64,000 bases of DNA, from positions 62,001 to 126,000 of the forward strand of contig CAJJBE010000002.1 in assembly GCA_905182335.1 (NCBI GenBank), written 5' to 3'. Under the pieces are notes generated by a model, which saw only the letters and a list, made by a program, of their open reading frames with translations, was not told where the DNA came from and ran no database searches. Source of the stretch: Flavobacteriales bacterium UBA4466. Lineage in GTDB: Bacteria > Bacteroidota > Bacteroidia > Flavobacteriales_D > Crocinitomicaceae. Position numbers and translations under genes: made by a program. Positions 1 through 7,729 of the stretch are shown one piece after another (positions within the stretch are counted from its first letter, which is position 1; the number at the start of each line of letters is the position of its first letter).

Positions 1-630
1 AGTGTATCCAAAAAATAACAGTACTAATGCGCCAATTATAAAGACAAAAGTGTATGGCGAGTAGTTGCTTGTATTTTGATCTGAATTCATTTCAGAATCA
101 ATGCCCGGGAAGTAAACGGTAAAGTAATGTCCGTCTTTTTTCCATTTCATACTTTCGGATGTTATGGCTGTCAAGGAGTCGGATGATTGTCTAAACTGTT
201 CTTCTTCCGTATATCGAATTAAGTTTCCAAATACAATTGAATCTGTAAAACAGTCATATATTCCATATTGAAAATTTTGATGAACATTCTGATCATAGAA
301 CTCCCGTTTTAATAGGTTTTCAAGATAATATGGGTGTAATTCTTCATTGATGTCTACCGAAAAGTAATTGGAGTTAATTTGTTTTACTGCACCGTATAAA
401 TCTGAGCTATCCTCTTTTACGGAAGAAAGATCTTTCAGTACATTTCTTAAAGCAATATGTGTTTGTTCGCTAAAATGAATAATGTTTAGACTGTCTTCTT
501 TTTCTTGAATAGCAATTTTCACCTCTTGCATACTCGCAGTTTGTTTTATCCAAACAATTTGAACTAGTAATATGCTTATTACAGAGATGACACCGAGAAT
601 GATAACGGCGCTTACAGTTTTTCTATTCAT
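1..630 (-). CDS. sensor histidine kinase-like membrane protein, N-terminal part (partial)
   Basis: This is the first 210 codons of a minus-strand gene that runs off the left edge; the frame is open throughout. The start is ATG at 630. Residues about 7-28 form one membrane helix. A region of about 160 residues rich in charged residues follows and would be extracytoplasmic. A second hydrophobic stretch begins near residue 196, just before the edge. This layout, and the opening MNRKTVSAVIILGVISV, resembles the sensor half of Bacteroidota two-component histidine kinases. The HAMP, dimerisation and ATPase parts would lie outside the window, so the kinase call is an inference from topology and style. 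Confidence 0.55.
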   Translation of the reverse strand, partial: MNRKTVSAVIILGVISVISILLVQIVWIKQTASMQEVKIAIQEKEDSLNIIHFSEQTHIALRNVLKDLSSVKEDSSDLYGAVKQINSNYFSVDINEELHPYYLENLLKREFYDQNVHQNFQYGIYDCFTDSIVFGNLIRYTEEEQFRQSSDSLTAITSESMKWKKDGHYFTVYFPGIDSEMNSDQNTSNYSPYTFVFIIGALVLLFFGYT

Positions 631-856
631 AAGTTAAAAGTACAAAATCCTACTCTGATTTTATATCTCGCATCGGAAGTCTTATGGATGATATCGCTTC
701 ACTACTTATGGAATTCTATTTTGAAGTGTGGGCAGAGATATATTTAAGCTACCCAGTTAGTAGTATATTTAATTTATGTGTGCCTTTTTAGATGAGACAA
801 GTGCGTTAGCTATTTTGGTTGTGATGAAATAGAGTATATTTTTTCGTGATAAACAC

Positions 857-888
857 AAAAAAAAGGCCGCTGATTCAGCGACTTTTTA
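857..888 (-). terminator. Rho-independent terminator of the ferredoxin reductase gene
   Basis: Read on the minus strand, a GTCGCTGA/TCAGCGGC hairpin is followed by a run of eight T. It lies about 20 nt after the stop codon of the reductase gene. Confidence 0.75.
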
Positions 889-908
889 ATAGTAAAATCT
901 AAAATAGA

Positions 909-1919
909 TTAAAATCCAGTCACTCCATTTACCGTAGTATACTTCAATACATTTTTCTTTTCTGGGTGAATTCTAGCAAATGCAGATTGCACTGCCATTG
1001 TTCCTTCGTGGAACCCACACAATATAAGCTTTAATTTGTTCTCGTATGTATTCACATCGCCTATCGCGTAGATGCCAGGGACATTTGTTGAGTAGTCTAA
1101 TGTATCAACTTTAATAGCGTTCTTTTCGATTTCTAACCCCCAATCAGCAATCGGACCTAAACTAGGCTTCAATCCAAATAATGGAATAAAGTGATCCGCC
1201 TCAACTATTGATTCGCCATTGCGCTTATGTTTAATCGTTATTTTTTCGATTTTCCCTTCTCCGCTCAGGCCAACAACCTCTGCTTCAGTGACTAGATTTA
1301 TTTTCCCGGTGTCAGCCAAATCAATTACTTTTTGAACAGAGTCTAAGTGTCCTCTAAATGAAGCCCCACGATGTACTAGGCTAACTTTACTAGCAATTTT
1401 TTGCTCCGTTAGGTGAATCGCCCAGTCTAAGGCAGAATCTCCTCCTCCGGCGATGACACATTCCTTATCTTGATAAAATGCTGGATCTTTAATGATGTAT
1501 TCAACTCCTTTATCTTCGTAATCTTCTATATTTGAAATGGGTGGCTTACGTGGTTCAAAGACACCAAGCCCACCAGCAATTATCACAATTGGTGCTTCAT
1601 GCTTCGTTCCTTTAATGGTTGTAACAATGAATTTGTCATCTGCTGTTTTCTCAATCCTCATTGCCGCTTCTCCAAACGTAAACCCTGGTTTGAAAGGTGC
1701 TACTTGTTTCATTAAGTTATCAACGAGTTCTCCTGCAAGAATAGAAGGGAAACCCGGAATATCATAGATAGGCTTCTTTGGATATATCTCAGAGCATTGT
1801 CCTCCTGGCTGAGCCAAGGAGTCAATGAGGTGGCATCTTAATTTAAGCAGACCTGCTTCAAATATTGTAAACAATCCAACGGGGCCTGCTCCAATAATTA
1901 TAATATCTGTTTTAATCAT
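909..1919 (-). CDS. ferredoxin--NADP(+) reductase, thioredoxin-reductase-like (YumC type)
   Basis: This is a 336-aa FAD/NAD(P)-binding oxidoreductase. The FAD-binding GAGPVG lies at residues 10-15, a second dinucleotide motif GGGDSALDWA near residue 157, and the closing FAD motif AIGDVN near residue 285. The redox-active CxxC of thioredoxin reductases is absent from the central domain. This points to the type 2 ferredoxin/flavodoxin-NADP reductase family, which moves electrons between NADPH and ferredoxin in the cytoplasm. Length and domain order are normal for that family. A TAAATTTG box 25 nt upstream suggests its own promoter. Thioredoxin reductase is the main alternative and is disfavoured by the missing cysteines. 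Confidence 0.85.
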   Translation of the reverse strand: MIKTDIIIIGAGPVGLFTIFEAGLLKLRCHLIDSLAQPGGQCSEIYPKKPIYDIPGFPSILAGELVDNLMKQVAPFKPGFTFGEAAMRIEKTADDKFIVTTIKGTKHEAPIVIIAGGLGVFEPRKPPISNIEDYEDKGVEYIIKDPAFYQDKECVIAGGGDSALDWAIHLTEQKIASKVSLVHRGASFRGHLDSVQKVIDLADTGKINLVTEAEVVGLSGEGKIEKITIKHKRNGESIVEADHFIPLFGLKPSLGPIADWGLEIEKNAIKVDTLDYSTNVPGIYAIGDVNTYENKLKLILCGFHEGTMAVQSAFARIHPEKKNVLKYTTVNGVTGF

Positions 1920-1943
1920 TTTTTTATTCGTTTAAAAACGGTA

Positions 1944-1951
1944 CAAATTTA
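1944..1951 (-). promoter_or_regulatory. candidate -7 box (TAnnTTTG) of the ferredoxin reductase gene
   Basis: The minus strand reads TAAATTTG, an exact match to the Bacteroidota -7 consensus, about 25 nt before the ATG. I see no clear -33 TTG at the usual spacing, so the call rests on one box. Confidence 0.35.
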
Positions 1952-1997
1952 ACCAAACTTTAGAAAAGATTAAACTTAAATAAAAGGATTTTTGTGT

Positions 1998-2528
1998 TTA
2001 AAGAGAGTTCTTTGCAAATTCCCAGATTGCAATTCCGGCACAGACTGAAACATTTAGTGAGTGTTTTGTTCCAAATTGAGGGATTTCTATGATATGAGCT
2101 GATGCATCTATCACATTTTGATCAACACCATTTACCTCATTTCCAAAAACCAACGCGTAGGTTTTGTTCGGCAATTTATGAACATCTTGTAGCATCGTTG
2201 TCTCTTCCGTTTGTTCAATTGAGCATACCTTAACCCCATTCGATTTTAACTCATTCACCAACTCCATAATATTCTCCCGGTATTCCCATGAAACAGTTTC
2301 AGTTGCACCAAGTGCTGTTTTCTGAATTTCACGATGGGGAGGAGTGGCAGTGATACCACACAAATAAATCTTTTGCACATTAAATGCGTCAGAGGTTCTA
2401 AAAAAAGCTCCGACATTAGTTAAGCTTCGAATGTCATTCAGTATTACGACGATTGGAAACTTCACTTGCTCTTTGAATACTGCTTCAGAAACTCTATTTA
2501 GCTCCCATAATTTTAATTTCTTGTTCAT
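1998..2528 (-). CDS. TrmH-family (SpoU) RNA 2'-O-ribose methyltransferase
   Basis: This 176-aa protein has the three SPOUT knot motifs in order: NDIRSLTNVGAFFRTSDAF near residue 32 (motif 1), LVFGNEVNGVD near residue 126 (motif 2), and IEIPQFGTKHSLNVSVCAG near residue 147 (motif 3). These proteins methylate ribose 2'-hydroxyls of tRNA or rRNA using S-adenosylmethionine. The protein has no N-terminal substrate-binding extension, so it is a minimal SPOUT domain and its target RNA cannot be told from sequence. It is divergently arranged with mutS, 86 nt apart. Confidence 0.85.
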   Translation of the reverse strand: MNKKLKLWELNRVSEAVFKEQVKFPIVVILNDIRSLTNVGAFFRTSDAFNVQKIYLCGITATPPHREIQKTALGATETVSWEYRENIMELVNELKSNGVKVCSIEQTEETTMLQDVHKLPNKTYALVFGNEVNGVDQNVIDASAHIIEIPQFGTKHSLNVSVCAGIAIWEFAKNSL

Positions 2529-2614
2529 ATTGTGGATAACAACTGTTCGTGATATTTTGACAACTGACTCTATGCCCTTACTTTTACTTTACAAAAATCA
2601 AAAAATCATTCGAC

Positions 2615-5251
2615 TTGGCGAAGAAAAAAACAGATAAAGGTGACAAAGAGACACCACTGATGAAACAGTACAATCAGATCAAAGCACGTCATCCCCAGGC
2701 TTTACTGTTGTTTCGCGTAGGAGATTTTTATGAAACTTTTGGTAAGGATGCTATTGTTGCATCAAAAATTTTAGGGATTGTACTGACAGCTAGGAAAAAT
2801 GGTTCTGCTGGAGCTGTTGAGCTAGCAGGTTTCCCTCATCATTCTTTAGACACTTACTTACCTAAATTAGTTAGAGCCGGGCAACGAGTTGCAATTTGCG
2901 ATCAGTTGGAGGACCCTAAAATGACCAAAACAATAGTGAAACGAGGGGTGACAGAATTGGTAACACCAGGTGTTTCGTTTAATGACCAGGTATTGGATAC
3001 AAAAAAGAATAATTTCTTGTGTTCAATTCAATTTAATAAAGAAGTTATTGGCGTTTCCTTTTTAGATGTTTCTACGGGAGAATTTTTAATGACGGAAGGA
3101 TCACGGGAATATGTTGAGAAACTAATTCAAGGGTTTGAGCCGACAGAGATTATTTATAATAAGCGCGATTCGAAATTGTATGATGAGGTTTTTGGAAATA
3201 GATATTATTCATTTCGTTTAGAAGATTGGATTTTCACAACAGATTATGCAGTTGAAAGTTTGAATAAGCAATTCGGTACAAATTCTTTGAAAGGATTTGG
3301 GGTTTCTCAATTGAAGGATGGGATTATTTCTGCCGGTGTAATTGTGCATTACCTTTCCGAGAATCAACATGATCGGTTAGGACACATAACGGCTATTTCT
3401 CGAATAGAGGAAGATAAATACGTTTGGCTTGATCGATTTACAATCCGAAATCTTGAGTTAATCAGCTCACCTCATGAAAATGCTACGACATTAATAGATG
3501 TCATGGACCACACTAAAACTCCAATGGGTGGACGTATGATGAAGCGATGGATGGTACTTCCATTGAAAGAAATTAAGCCAATTCAAGACCGTTTAGATGC
3601 AGTTCAATCATTTTATGATCATGAAGAATTAACATTTGAACTGAGTGAACGCCTTAAACAAATAAGTGATTTAGAGCGATTGATTTCAAAAGTTGCTGTT
3701 GGAAAAATTAATCCAAAGGAAGTTGTTCAGTTAAAAAGAACATTGGTTCAGTTGGACCCGATAAAGACGTTGGTAATCCAACAGGATACAGATGTGTTAA
3801 AACGTATTTCCGATCGAATTAATCCATGTATAGAATTACTTGAATTGATTAAAACGATGTTGCATGAAGACCCTGTGATACAGATTGGAAAAGGGAAGGT
3901 TATTGCCGATGGTTTCAATCAGGAGTTAGACGATTTACGCGCGATATCATTCTCTGGAAAAGATTATTTGAACCAGCTACAAAAACGTGAAAGTGAACGT
4001 ACAGGAATTCCCAGCTTGAAAATAGGGTTCAATAATGTATTTGGTTATTATTTAGAAGTAAGAAATACACATAAAGATAAAGTAGCTGAAGAGTGGACTC
4101 GTAAACAAACGCTAGTCAACGCAGAACGATATATCACAGAAGAATTAAAAGAATATGAATCAAAGATTCTAGGTGCTGAAGATAAGATCTATACGCTTGA
4201 ATCTAAGCTGTATCAAGATTTGGTTTATTCAATGGCTGACTATATGCAACCGATTCAATTGAATGCCTTTTTAATTGCACAATTAGATTGTTTATTATCA
4301 TTCTCGGAAACAGCAAGATCAAACAATTATGTGAAGCCTGAGGTAAATGAATCATTTGCGATTGATATTAAAGAAGGGCGACACCCCGTAATTGAAAAGC
4401 AGTTGGTAGCAGGACAAGAGTACGTGTCGAATGATGTGTACTTAGATAATGATAACCAGCAGGTCATGATGATTACTGGACCGAACATGTCTGGCAAGAG
4501 TGCCTTACTGCGACAGACTGCCTTGATTTCATTAATGGCGCAAATGGGGTCGTTTGTTCCTGCAAGAAGCGCTTCGCTTGGTTTGGTAGATAAAGTTTTT
4601 ACGCGTGTTGGTGCTTCGGATAACATTTCTTCAGGTGAATCAACATTTATGGTAGAGATGAATGAGACCTCAAGCATATTGAATAACCTTTCAAACCGAT
4701 CACTTATATTGTTAGATGAGATTGGTCGTGGAACCAGTACTTATGACGGGATTTCTATCGCATGGGCCATTGCTGAATACATTCATGAGCATCCAAATCT
4801 GAAAGGTAAAACTTTGTTTGCAACGCATTATCATGAGTTGAATGAAATGACGAATCGTTTTGATCGTATAAAAAACTTCAATGTATCAGTAAAGGAGGTA
4901 GGAAAGAAGATTTTGTTCTTGCGTAAGCTGGTTGAAGGGGGAAGTGAACACTCATTTGGTATACATGTAGCGAGATTAGCAGGGATGCCTCCTCAAGTAT
5001 TGAAACGTGCAACGAGTATGTTAACACAGTTGGAATCTAGCCATGAATTGACAGGTGAAAAAGGGAAGAAAAATAAGGTGTGCAAAGCCCTTGATAGTGA
5101 AATAGAGGATATGCAATTAAGCTTTTTTCAATTAAATGACCCAGTACTTGAAAACATCCGTGAAGAGCTATTGAGCATAGATATCAATACGTTAACACCT
5201 GTTGAAGCCTTGATGAAATTGAATGAAATTAAAAAGTTGATAGGAGGATGA
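2615..5251 (+). CDS. mutS: DNA mismatch repair protein MutS
   Basis: This 878-aa protein recognises mismatches and small loops and starts methyl-independent mismatch repair with MutL. The mismatch-wedge Phe-x-Glu motif is at F38-Y39-E40. The clamp/lever middle follows, then the ABC-type ATPase with Walker A GPNMSGKS at about 622-629, then [14 protein letters not shown] (Walker B and D-loop) and ATHYHEL. The C-terminal tail ends in the usual helical dimerisation region. The start is TTG at 2615: it gives the family opening [22 protein letters not shown], while the first in-frame ATG (2660) would cut 15 residues. Confidence 0.97.
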   Translation: MAKKKTDKGDKETPLMKQYNQIKARHPQALLLFRVGDFYETFGKDAIVASKILGIVLTARKNGSAGAVELAGFPHHSLDTYLPKLVRAGQRVAICDQLEDPKMTKTIVKRGVTELVTPGVSFNDQVLDTKKNNFLCSIQFNKEVIGVSFLDVSTGEFLMTEGSREYVEKLIQGFEPTEIIYNKRDSKLYDEVFGNRYYSFRLEDWIFTTDYAVESLNKQFGTNSLKGFGVSQLKDGIISAGVIVHYLSENQHDRLGHITAISRIEEDKYVWLDRFTIRNLELISSPHENATTLIDVMDHTKTPMGGRMMKRWMVLPLKEIKPIQDRLDAVQSFYDHEELTFELSERLKQISDLERLISKVAVGKINPKEVVQLKRTLVQLDPIKTLVIQQDTDVLKRISDRINPCIELLELIKTMLHEDPVIQIGKGKVIADGFNQELDDLRAISFSGKDYLNQLQKRESERTGIPSLKIGFNNVFGYYLEVRNTHKDKVAEEWTRKQTLVNAERYITEELKEYESKILGAEDKIYTLESKLYQDLVYSMADYMQPIQLNAFLIAQLDCLLSFSETARSNNYVKPEVNESFAIDIKEGRHPVIEKQLVAGQEYVSNDVYLDNDNQQVMMITGPNMSGKSALLRQTALISLMAQMGSFVPARSASLGLVDKVFTRVGASDNISSGESTFMVEMNETSSILNNLSNRSLILLDEIGRGTSTYDGISIAWAIAEYIHEHPNLKGKTLFATHYHELNEMTNRFDRIKNFNVSVKEVGKKILFLRKLVEGGSEHSFGIHVARLAGMPPQVLKRATSMLTQLESSHELTGEKGKKNKVCKALDSEIEDMQLSFFQLNDPVLENIREELLSIDINTLTPVEALMKLNEIKKLIGG

Positions 5252-5343
5252 TTTTTTTTACTTTTCGTGTTGATGGATTAAAAAAGACTTCGTATGTTTG
5301 TCGCTTGCTACATATCGATGTACGGAATCTAATTGAAATATAA

Positions 5344-5416
5344 GCGAGAGTAGCTCAGCTGGTAGAGCGCGACCTTGCCAAGGTCGAGGTCGCGGGTTCG
5401 AACCCCGTCTCCCGCT
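5344..5416 (+). tRNA. tRNA-Gly (anticodon GCC)
   Basis: All arms fold: D stem GCTC/GAGC, anticodon stem CGACC/GGTCG with loop TTGCCAA (anticodon GCC), and T loop TTCGAAC with a GCGGG/CCCGT stem. The acceptor GCGAGAG pairs with CTCCCGC except for one A-C mismatch at pair 4-69. The discriminator base is T and CCA is not encoded. A tRNA-Leu follows 58 nt later, so the two are probably co-transcribed. Confidence 0.95.
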
Positions 5417-5474
5417 CTAGCGAATAACTATCGCAATAAATACTACCTTATTTATTCAGTCCGAATAAATAAAT

Positions 5475-5558
5475 GCTCGAGTGGTGGAATTGGTAGACAC
5501 GCCGGACTTAAAATCCTGTGCTCTTCGGGGCGTGCGGGTTCAAGTCCCGCCTCGAGTA
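5475..5558 (+). tRNA. tRNA-Leu (anticodon TAA)
   Basis: This is an 84-nt class II tRNA with a long variable arm (TGCTCTTCGGGGCG). Acceptor GCTCGAG pairs with CTCGAGT (the first pair is G-U), the anticodon loop is CTTAAAA with anticodon TAA, the T loop is TTCAAGT, and the discriminator base is A as expected for leucine. CCA is not encoded. Confidence 0.95.
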
Positions 5559-5563
5559 CTAAG

Positions 5564-5599
5564 AACCCTTTTAATCTTTTGATTATGAGGGTTTTTTGG
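5564..5599 (+). terminator. terminator of the tRNA-Gly/tRNA-Leu transcript
   Basis: An AACCCT/AGGGTT stem with an 18-nt loop is followed by a T run, starting 6 nt after the tRNA-Leu. Confidence 0.6.
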
Positions 5600-5616
5600 T
5601 TTGTAACAGTTGAAGT

Positions 5617-5760
5617 TACCCCCACAAATTACCCCACATTTTACAGTTTAGTTAGTTTGTTCATTTGTAATCAGGAAAGTAATTTTTTTGGAACAAAAAG
5701 CCTAACTATAATCTTACAGTTAATCGGTCATTTTGTTTCTCTATATTTTCCCACATTTTG
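5617..5760. repeat. short CCCCACA(TTTT) and TTACAGTT direct repeats after the tRNA genes
   Basis: This non-coding stretch holds ACCCCCACA near 5618, ACCCCACATTTTACAGTTTA near 5631-5650, TTACAGTTAA near 5714 and CCCACATTTTG near 5750. The repeated short words do not belong to any gene I can support. They may be protein-binding arms or a leftover of an integration event at the tRNA; this is speculative. Confidence 0.3.
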
Positions 5761-5841
5761 ATTCTAAAAGGAGCATTCTTGCTTCAGGCAAATGACAAGA
5801 ATCACTCAGTGATGATTGAAAACAGGCTATTAATCTTTAGA

Positions 5842-5877
5842 CAAAAAAAAGCCACCCGTTATGGGTGGCTTTCCTTA
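5842..5877 (-). terminator. terminator of the minus-strand fragment at 5890-6390
   Basis: GCCACCC/GGGTGGC with loop GTTAT is a perfect stem. On the minus strand it is followed by eight T, 13 nt after the stop codon of the truncated gene, and could also end read-through from psd. Confidence 0.75.
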
Positions 5878-5889
5878 CTAAATCACAAA

Positions 5890-6390
5890 TTATTCTTCCA
5901 TTCTGTACACTCTCTCCGTTGTACCATCAGAGTAAATATAGATTAAAGGTGTGTTAGGAACAAATTCTGTTTCCCTACCCATGAAATCAACAATTTTCAC
6001 TATGGACTTTCCACCGTTCATCAATTCATCAATGCCATTTGTGTTGCAATCAGGTGCTGCAGGACTTCCGCTGTTGATTGTAAATGGAATATACCATTTA
6101 ACTAATGAAGCCTCATAACCATTAAAAATCTCGAATAATCCTGCCATGTCAAGCCCCATTTCAAACTCATATGTAGCATCCTTGTTGTAATCAAAAACAA
6201 AATCAAATTCTGGAACCATGTTTGAAGCTCCAGGAGGAATTGGAGCTGGTACTCCAAATTCAATATTCCAGTAACTGCTACTGACAACATTACCAGAAAC
6301 TCCTTCCATGTTGTTCCATACATTTAAATCAGGACAATTATTTGGGTCGAAAAACAATCCTAGAACATCATTGCTGATAATGACTTTCAA
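5890..6390 (-). pseudogene. C-terminal fragment of a secreted Crocinitomicaceae-type protein (probable pseudogene)
   Basis: The open frame of 166 codons has no ATG start and no signal peptide. The only initiator near its beginning is a TTG at 6390, and an in-frame TAA lies just upstream. It opens in mid-domain and ends with KIVDFMGRETEFVP, NTPLIYIYSDGT and ERVYRMEE. This resembles an end motif I recall from many exported proteins of Fluviicola-like bacteria, where it closes proteins of several hundred residues. An intact terminator follows. The simplest reading is the tail of a larger exported protein whose 5' part was deleted; psd ends only 40 nt upstream. A functional small protein translated from TTG cannot be excluded. 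Confidence 0.55.
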
Positions 6391-6430
6391 ATTGCAAACT
6401 TTTTATCAGTAAAAGATTAAAAGTAACGGT

Positions 6431-7312
6431 TTAGTCACCAATCGTTTGTCCGATAAGCACTTGAGTCTCGAATCCTTTTTTAGTGTTTTGGATTAGGTCA
6501 TCTGAGATTTTAACTTTTCCTTTTTCAAAGAGTAATACAACGGTAGAACCGCCAAAGGCAAAATAGCCTTTTTCTGAACCCAATTTAACAATTGAGTTGA
6601 CTTTGTAGGTTTGAAGGATACTTCCGACCATCGTTGCGCCAACCTCAGAAATCAATATGTCTCCGTAGCTTTCTGTTTCTAATGTGCTTACCGTGCGTTT
6701 GTTTTCACAGAAAAGCTCTAGACTCTTTCGCAGCGCAATTGGGGAGACCGAATAATAATAGCCTTTAATTATTGAAGTTTCAGAAGCAATTCCCTTTGCA
6801 GGGAAATGATAGCGATGATAGTCTGTTGGTGCTAATCGGATAATTAACATCGATCCGCCTTCGTATTTATTTGCCAAATAATCTGTCCCTATAAATCGTT
6901 TTAAGTCAAATGTAGAACCTTTTATGAAAAATGTTGTGCTATCTGAAATGGATTGAAATGCAAGTGTCTTTCCATCTGCGGGAGATACTACACCTAAGCC
7001 AATTGGTCGTTTAATAGGGTTGATTTTACGATAAAAAAAGTCGTTGAAATGCTTGAATTTAGACGCGTCTGTTTGTAAAAAATCCGACATTTCAATCTTG
7101 TATTCTGCTATGAATGATTGAATTCGTTTCTTAGAAGCCTTACTATTCATGAACCATCCGCCAAGTGTAGAAGTAACTTTTCGCTTCAAAAGAATATTTA
7201 ATGCTACTTTCCCTATGGGAGAGCCGTATAACCATTTCATTATCCCTTCTCCTGGAACCGACTCTATCTTTTCTTTTCCTGTATTACGGTCTATGTATCT
7301 TATTTCACTCAT
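6431..7312 (-). CDS. psd: phosphatidylserine decarboxylase
   Basis: This 293-aa enzyme makes phosphatidylethanolamine from phosphatidylserine at the inner membrane. The self-cleavage/pyruvoyl motif appears as GGST in YFAFGGSTVVLLF near residue 253, where the family has (L)GST; the serine would become the pyruvoyl group. Upstream, RLAPTDYHRYHFPA near residue 158 holds the conserved His pair, and SPADGK lies near residue 117. The length fits the proenzyme form with its own N-terminal extension. A TATCTTTG box 18 nt before the ATG suggests a promoter of its own. Confidence 0.93.
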   Translation of the reverse strand: MSEIRYIDRNTGKEKIESVPGEGIMKWLYGSPIGKVALNILLKRKVTSTLGGWFMNSKASKKRIQSFIAEYKIEMSDFLQTDASKFKHFNDFFYRKINPIKRPIGLGVVSPADGKTLAFQSISDSTTFFIKGSTFDLKRFIGTDYLANKYEGGSMLIIRLAPTDYHRYHFPAKGIASETSIIKGYYYSVSPIALRKSLELFCENKRTVSTLETESYGDILISEVGATMVGSILQTYKVNSIVKLGSEKGYFAFGGSTVVLLFEKGKVKISDDLIQNTKKGFETQVLIGQTIGD

Positions 7313-7329
7313 ACTTTAATTTACGCTTA

Positions 7330-7337
7330 CAAAGATA
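7330..7337 (-). promoter_or_regulatory. candidate -7 box of psd
   Basis: The minus strand reads TATCTTTG, exact for TAnnTTTG, 17 nt before the start codon. No convincing -33 box is seen. Confidence 0.4.
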
Positions 7338-7560
7338 CTATTAATACTAAAGTTTAACGTTTCTATTTTCTGAAACCAGTAAGCTTATTCAAAAAAGAAG
7401 AAGCTACTGCTAGATTAACTGGGATGTAAACCTCTGTGCGCCGATAAAAGTGATTATCAGTGTTTATTAGATGTCATGATTAATCTTTTAAGCAGAGATA
7501 AGCTATTAAATAGGAGTGTTTAATCATTAATTAGCAAGTATTTATGTGTTATTTTAATGC

Positions 7561-7623
7561 GAAAATACTTGTTCCTCAATGAACTAATTACTAACTTTAT
7601 CACACTAAAATTTTAAATTGTAA
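7561..7623 (+). repeat. leader duplication, copy A
   Basis: This 63-nt block has GTTCCTCAATGAACTAATTA at its core and ends AAATTGTAA. It recurs as copy B about 104 nt downstream, with mostly single-base differences. It contains a TTG at 7569-7571 and TAACTTTA at 7592-7599, spaced 20 nt apart, so it carries a near-consensus Bacteroidota promoter. Confidence 0.8.
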
Positions 7624-7666
7624 AATGACAAGTTTTTTTTTACAAAAAAAAATCATTACAATGAAA
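7617..7666 (+). repeat. block homologous to the fabD leader
   Basis: The block begins ATTGTAAAATGACAAGTTT and ends ATCATTACAATGAAA. It matches the leader and first codons of fabD at 9691-9742, which begins ATTGTGAAATGACAAGTTT and ends ATCATTACAATGAAA. The middle differs: this copy has a T run followed by ACAAAA and has lost the TATTTTTG promoter box present before fabD. The following CATAGTTGTTCC still resembles fabD codons (CATATGTATTCC). It looks like a stray copy of the fabD start region caught between the two leader copies. Confidence 0.65.
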
Positions 7667-7727
7667 ACATAGTTGTTCCGTAATGAACTAATTATTAACT
7701 TCACAACATTAAAAATTTAAATTGTAA
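7663..7727 (+). repeat. leader duplication, copy B, with the proximal promoter
   Basis: This copy parallels copy A and leads straight into the start codon at 7730. It has a TTG at 7673-7675 and TAACTTCA at 7696-7703 with the same 20-nt spacing, so both copies may act as promoters of the downstream gene. Confidence 0.75.
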
Positions 7728-7729
7728 TT

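Larger units (their letters stand above)
7338..7729. other. gene-free region before the T9SS protein gene
   Basis: The first 220 nt hold nothing I recognise. From 7561 to the start codon the sequence is a duplicated promoter/leader, described as separate repeat entries. A 15-codon frame (ATG 7625 to TAG 7672) lies inside the duplication. Confidence 0.5.

Noticed and set aside
631..856. Gene-free gap between the kinase-like gene and the reductase terminator
   Set aside because: I looked for small genes and RNA structures on both strands and saw none worth listing.
5375..5761. 128-codon frame overlapping both tRNA genes
   Set aside because: It runs through two confirmed tRNAs and a terminator; composition and content give no protein.
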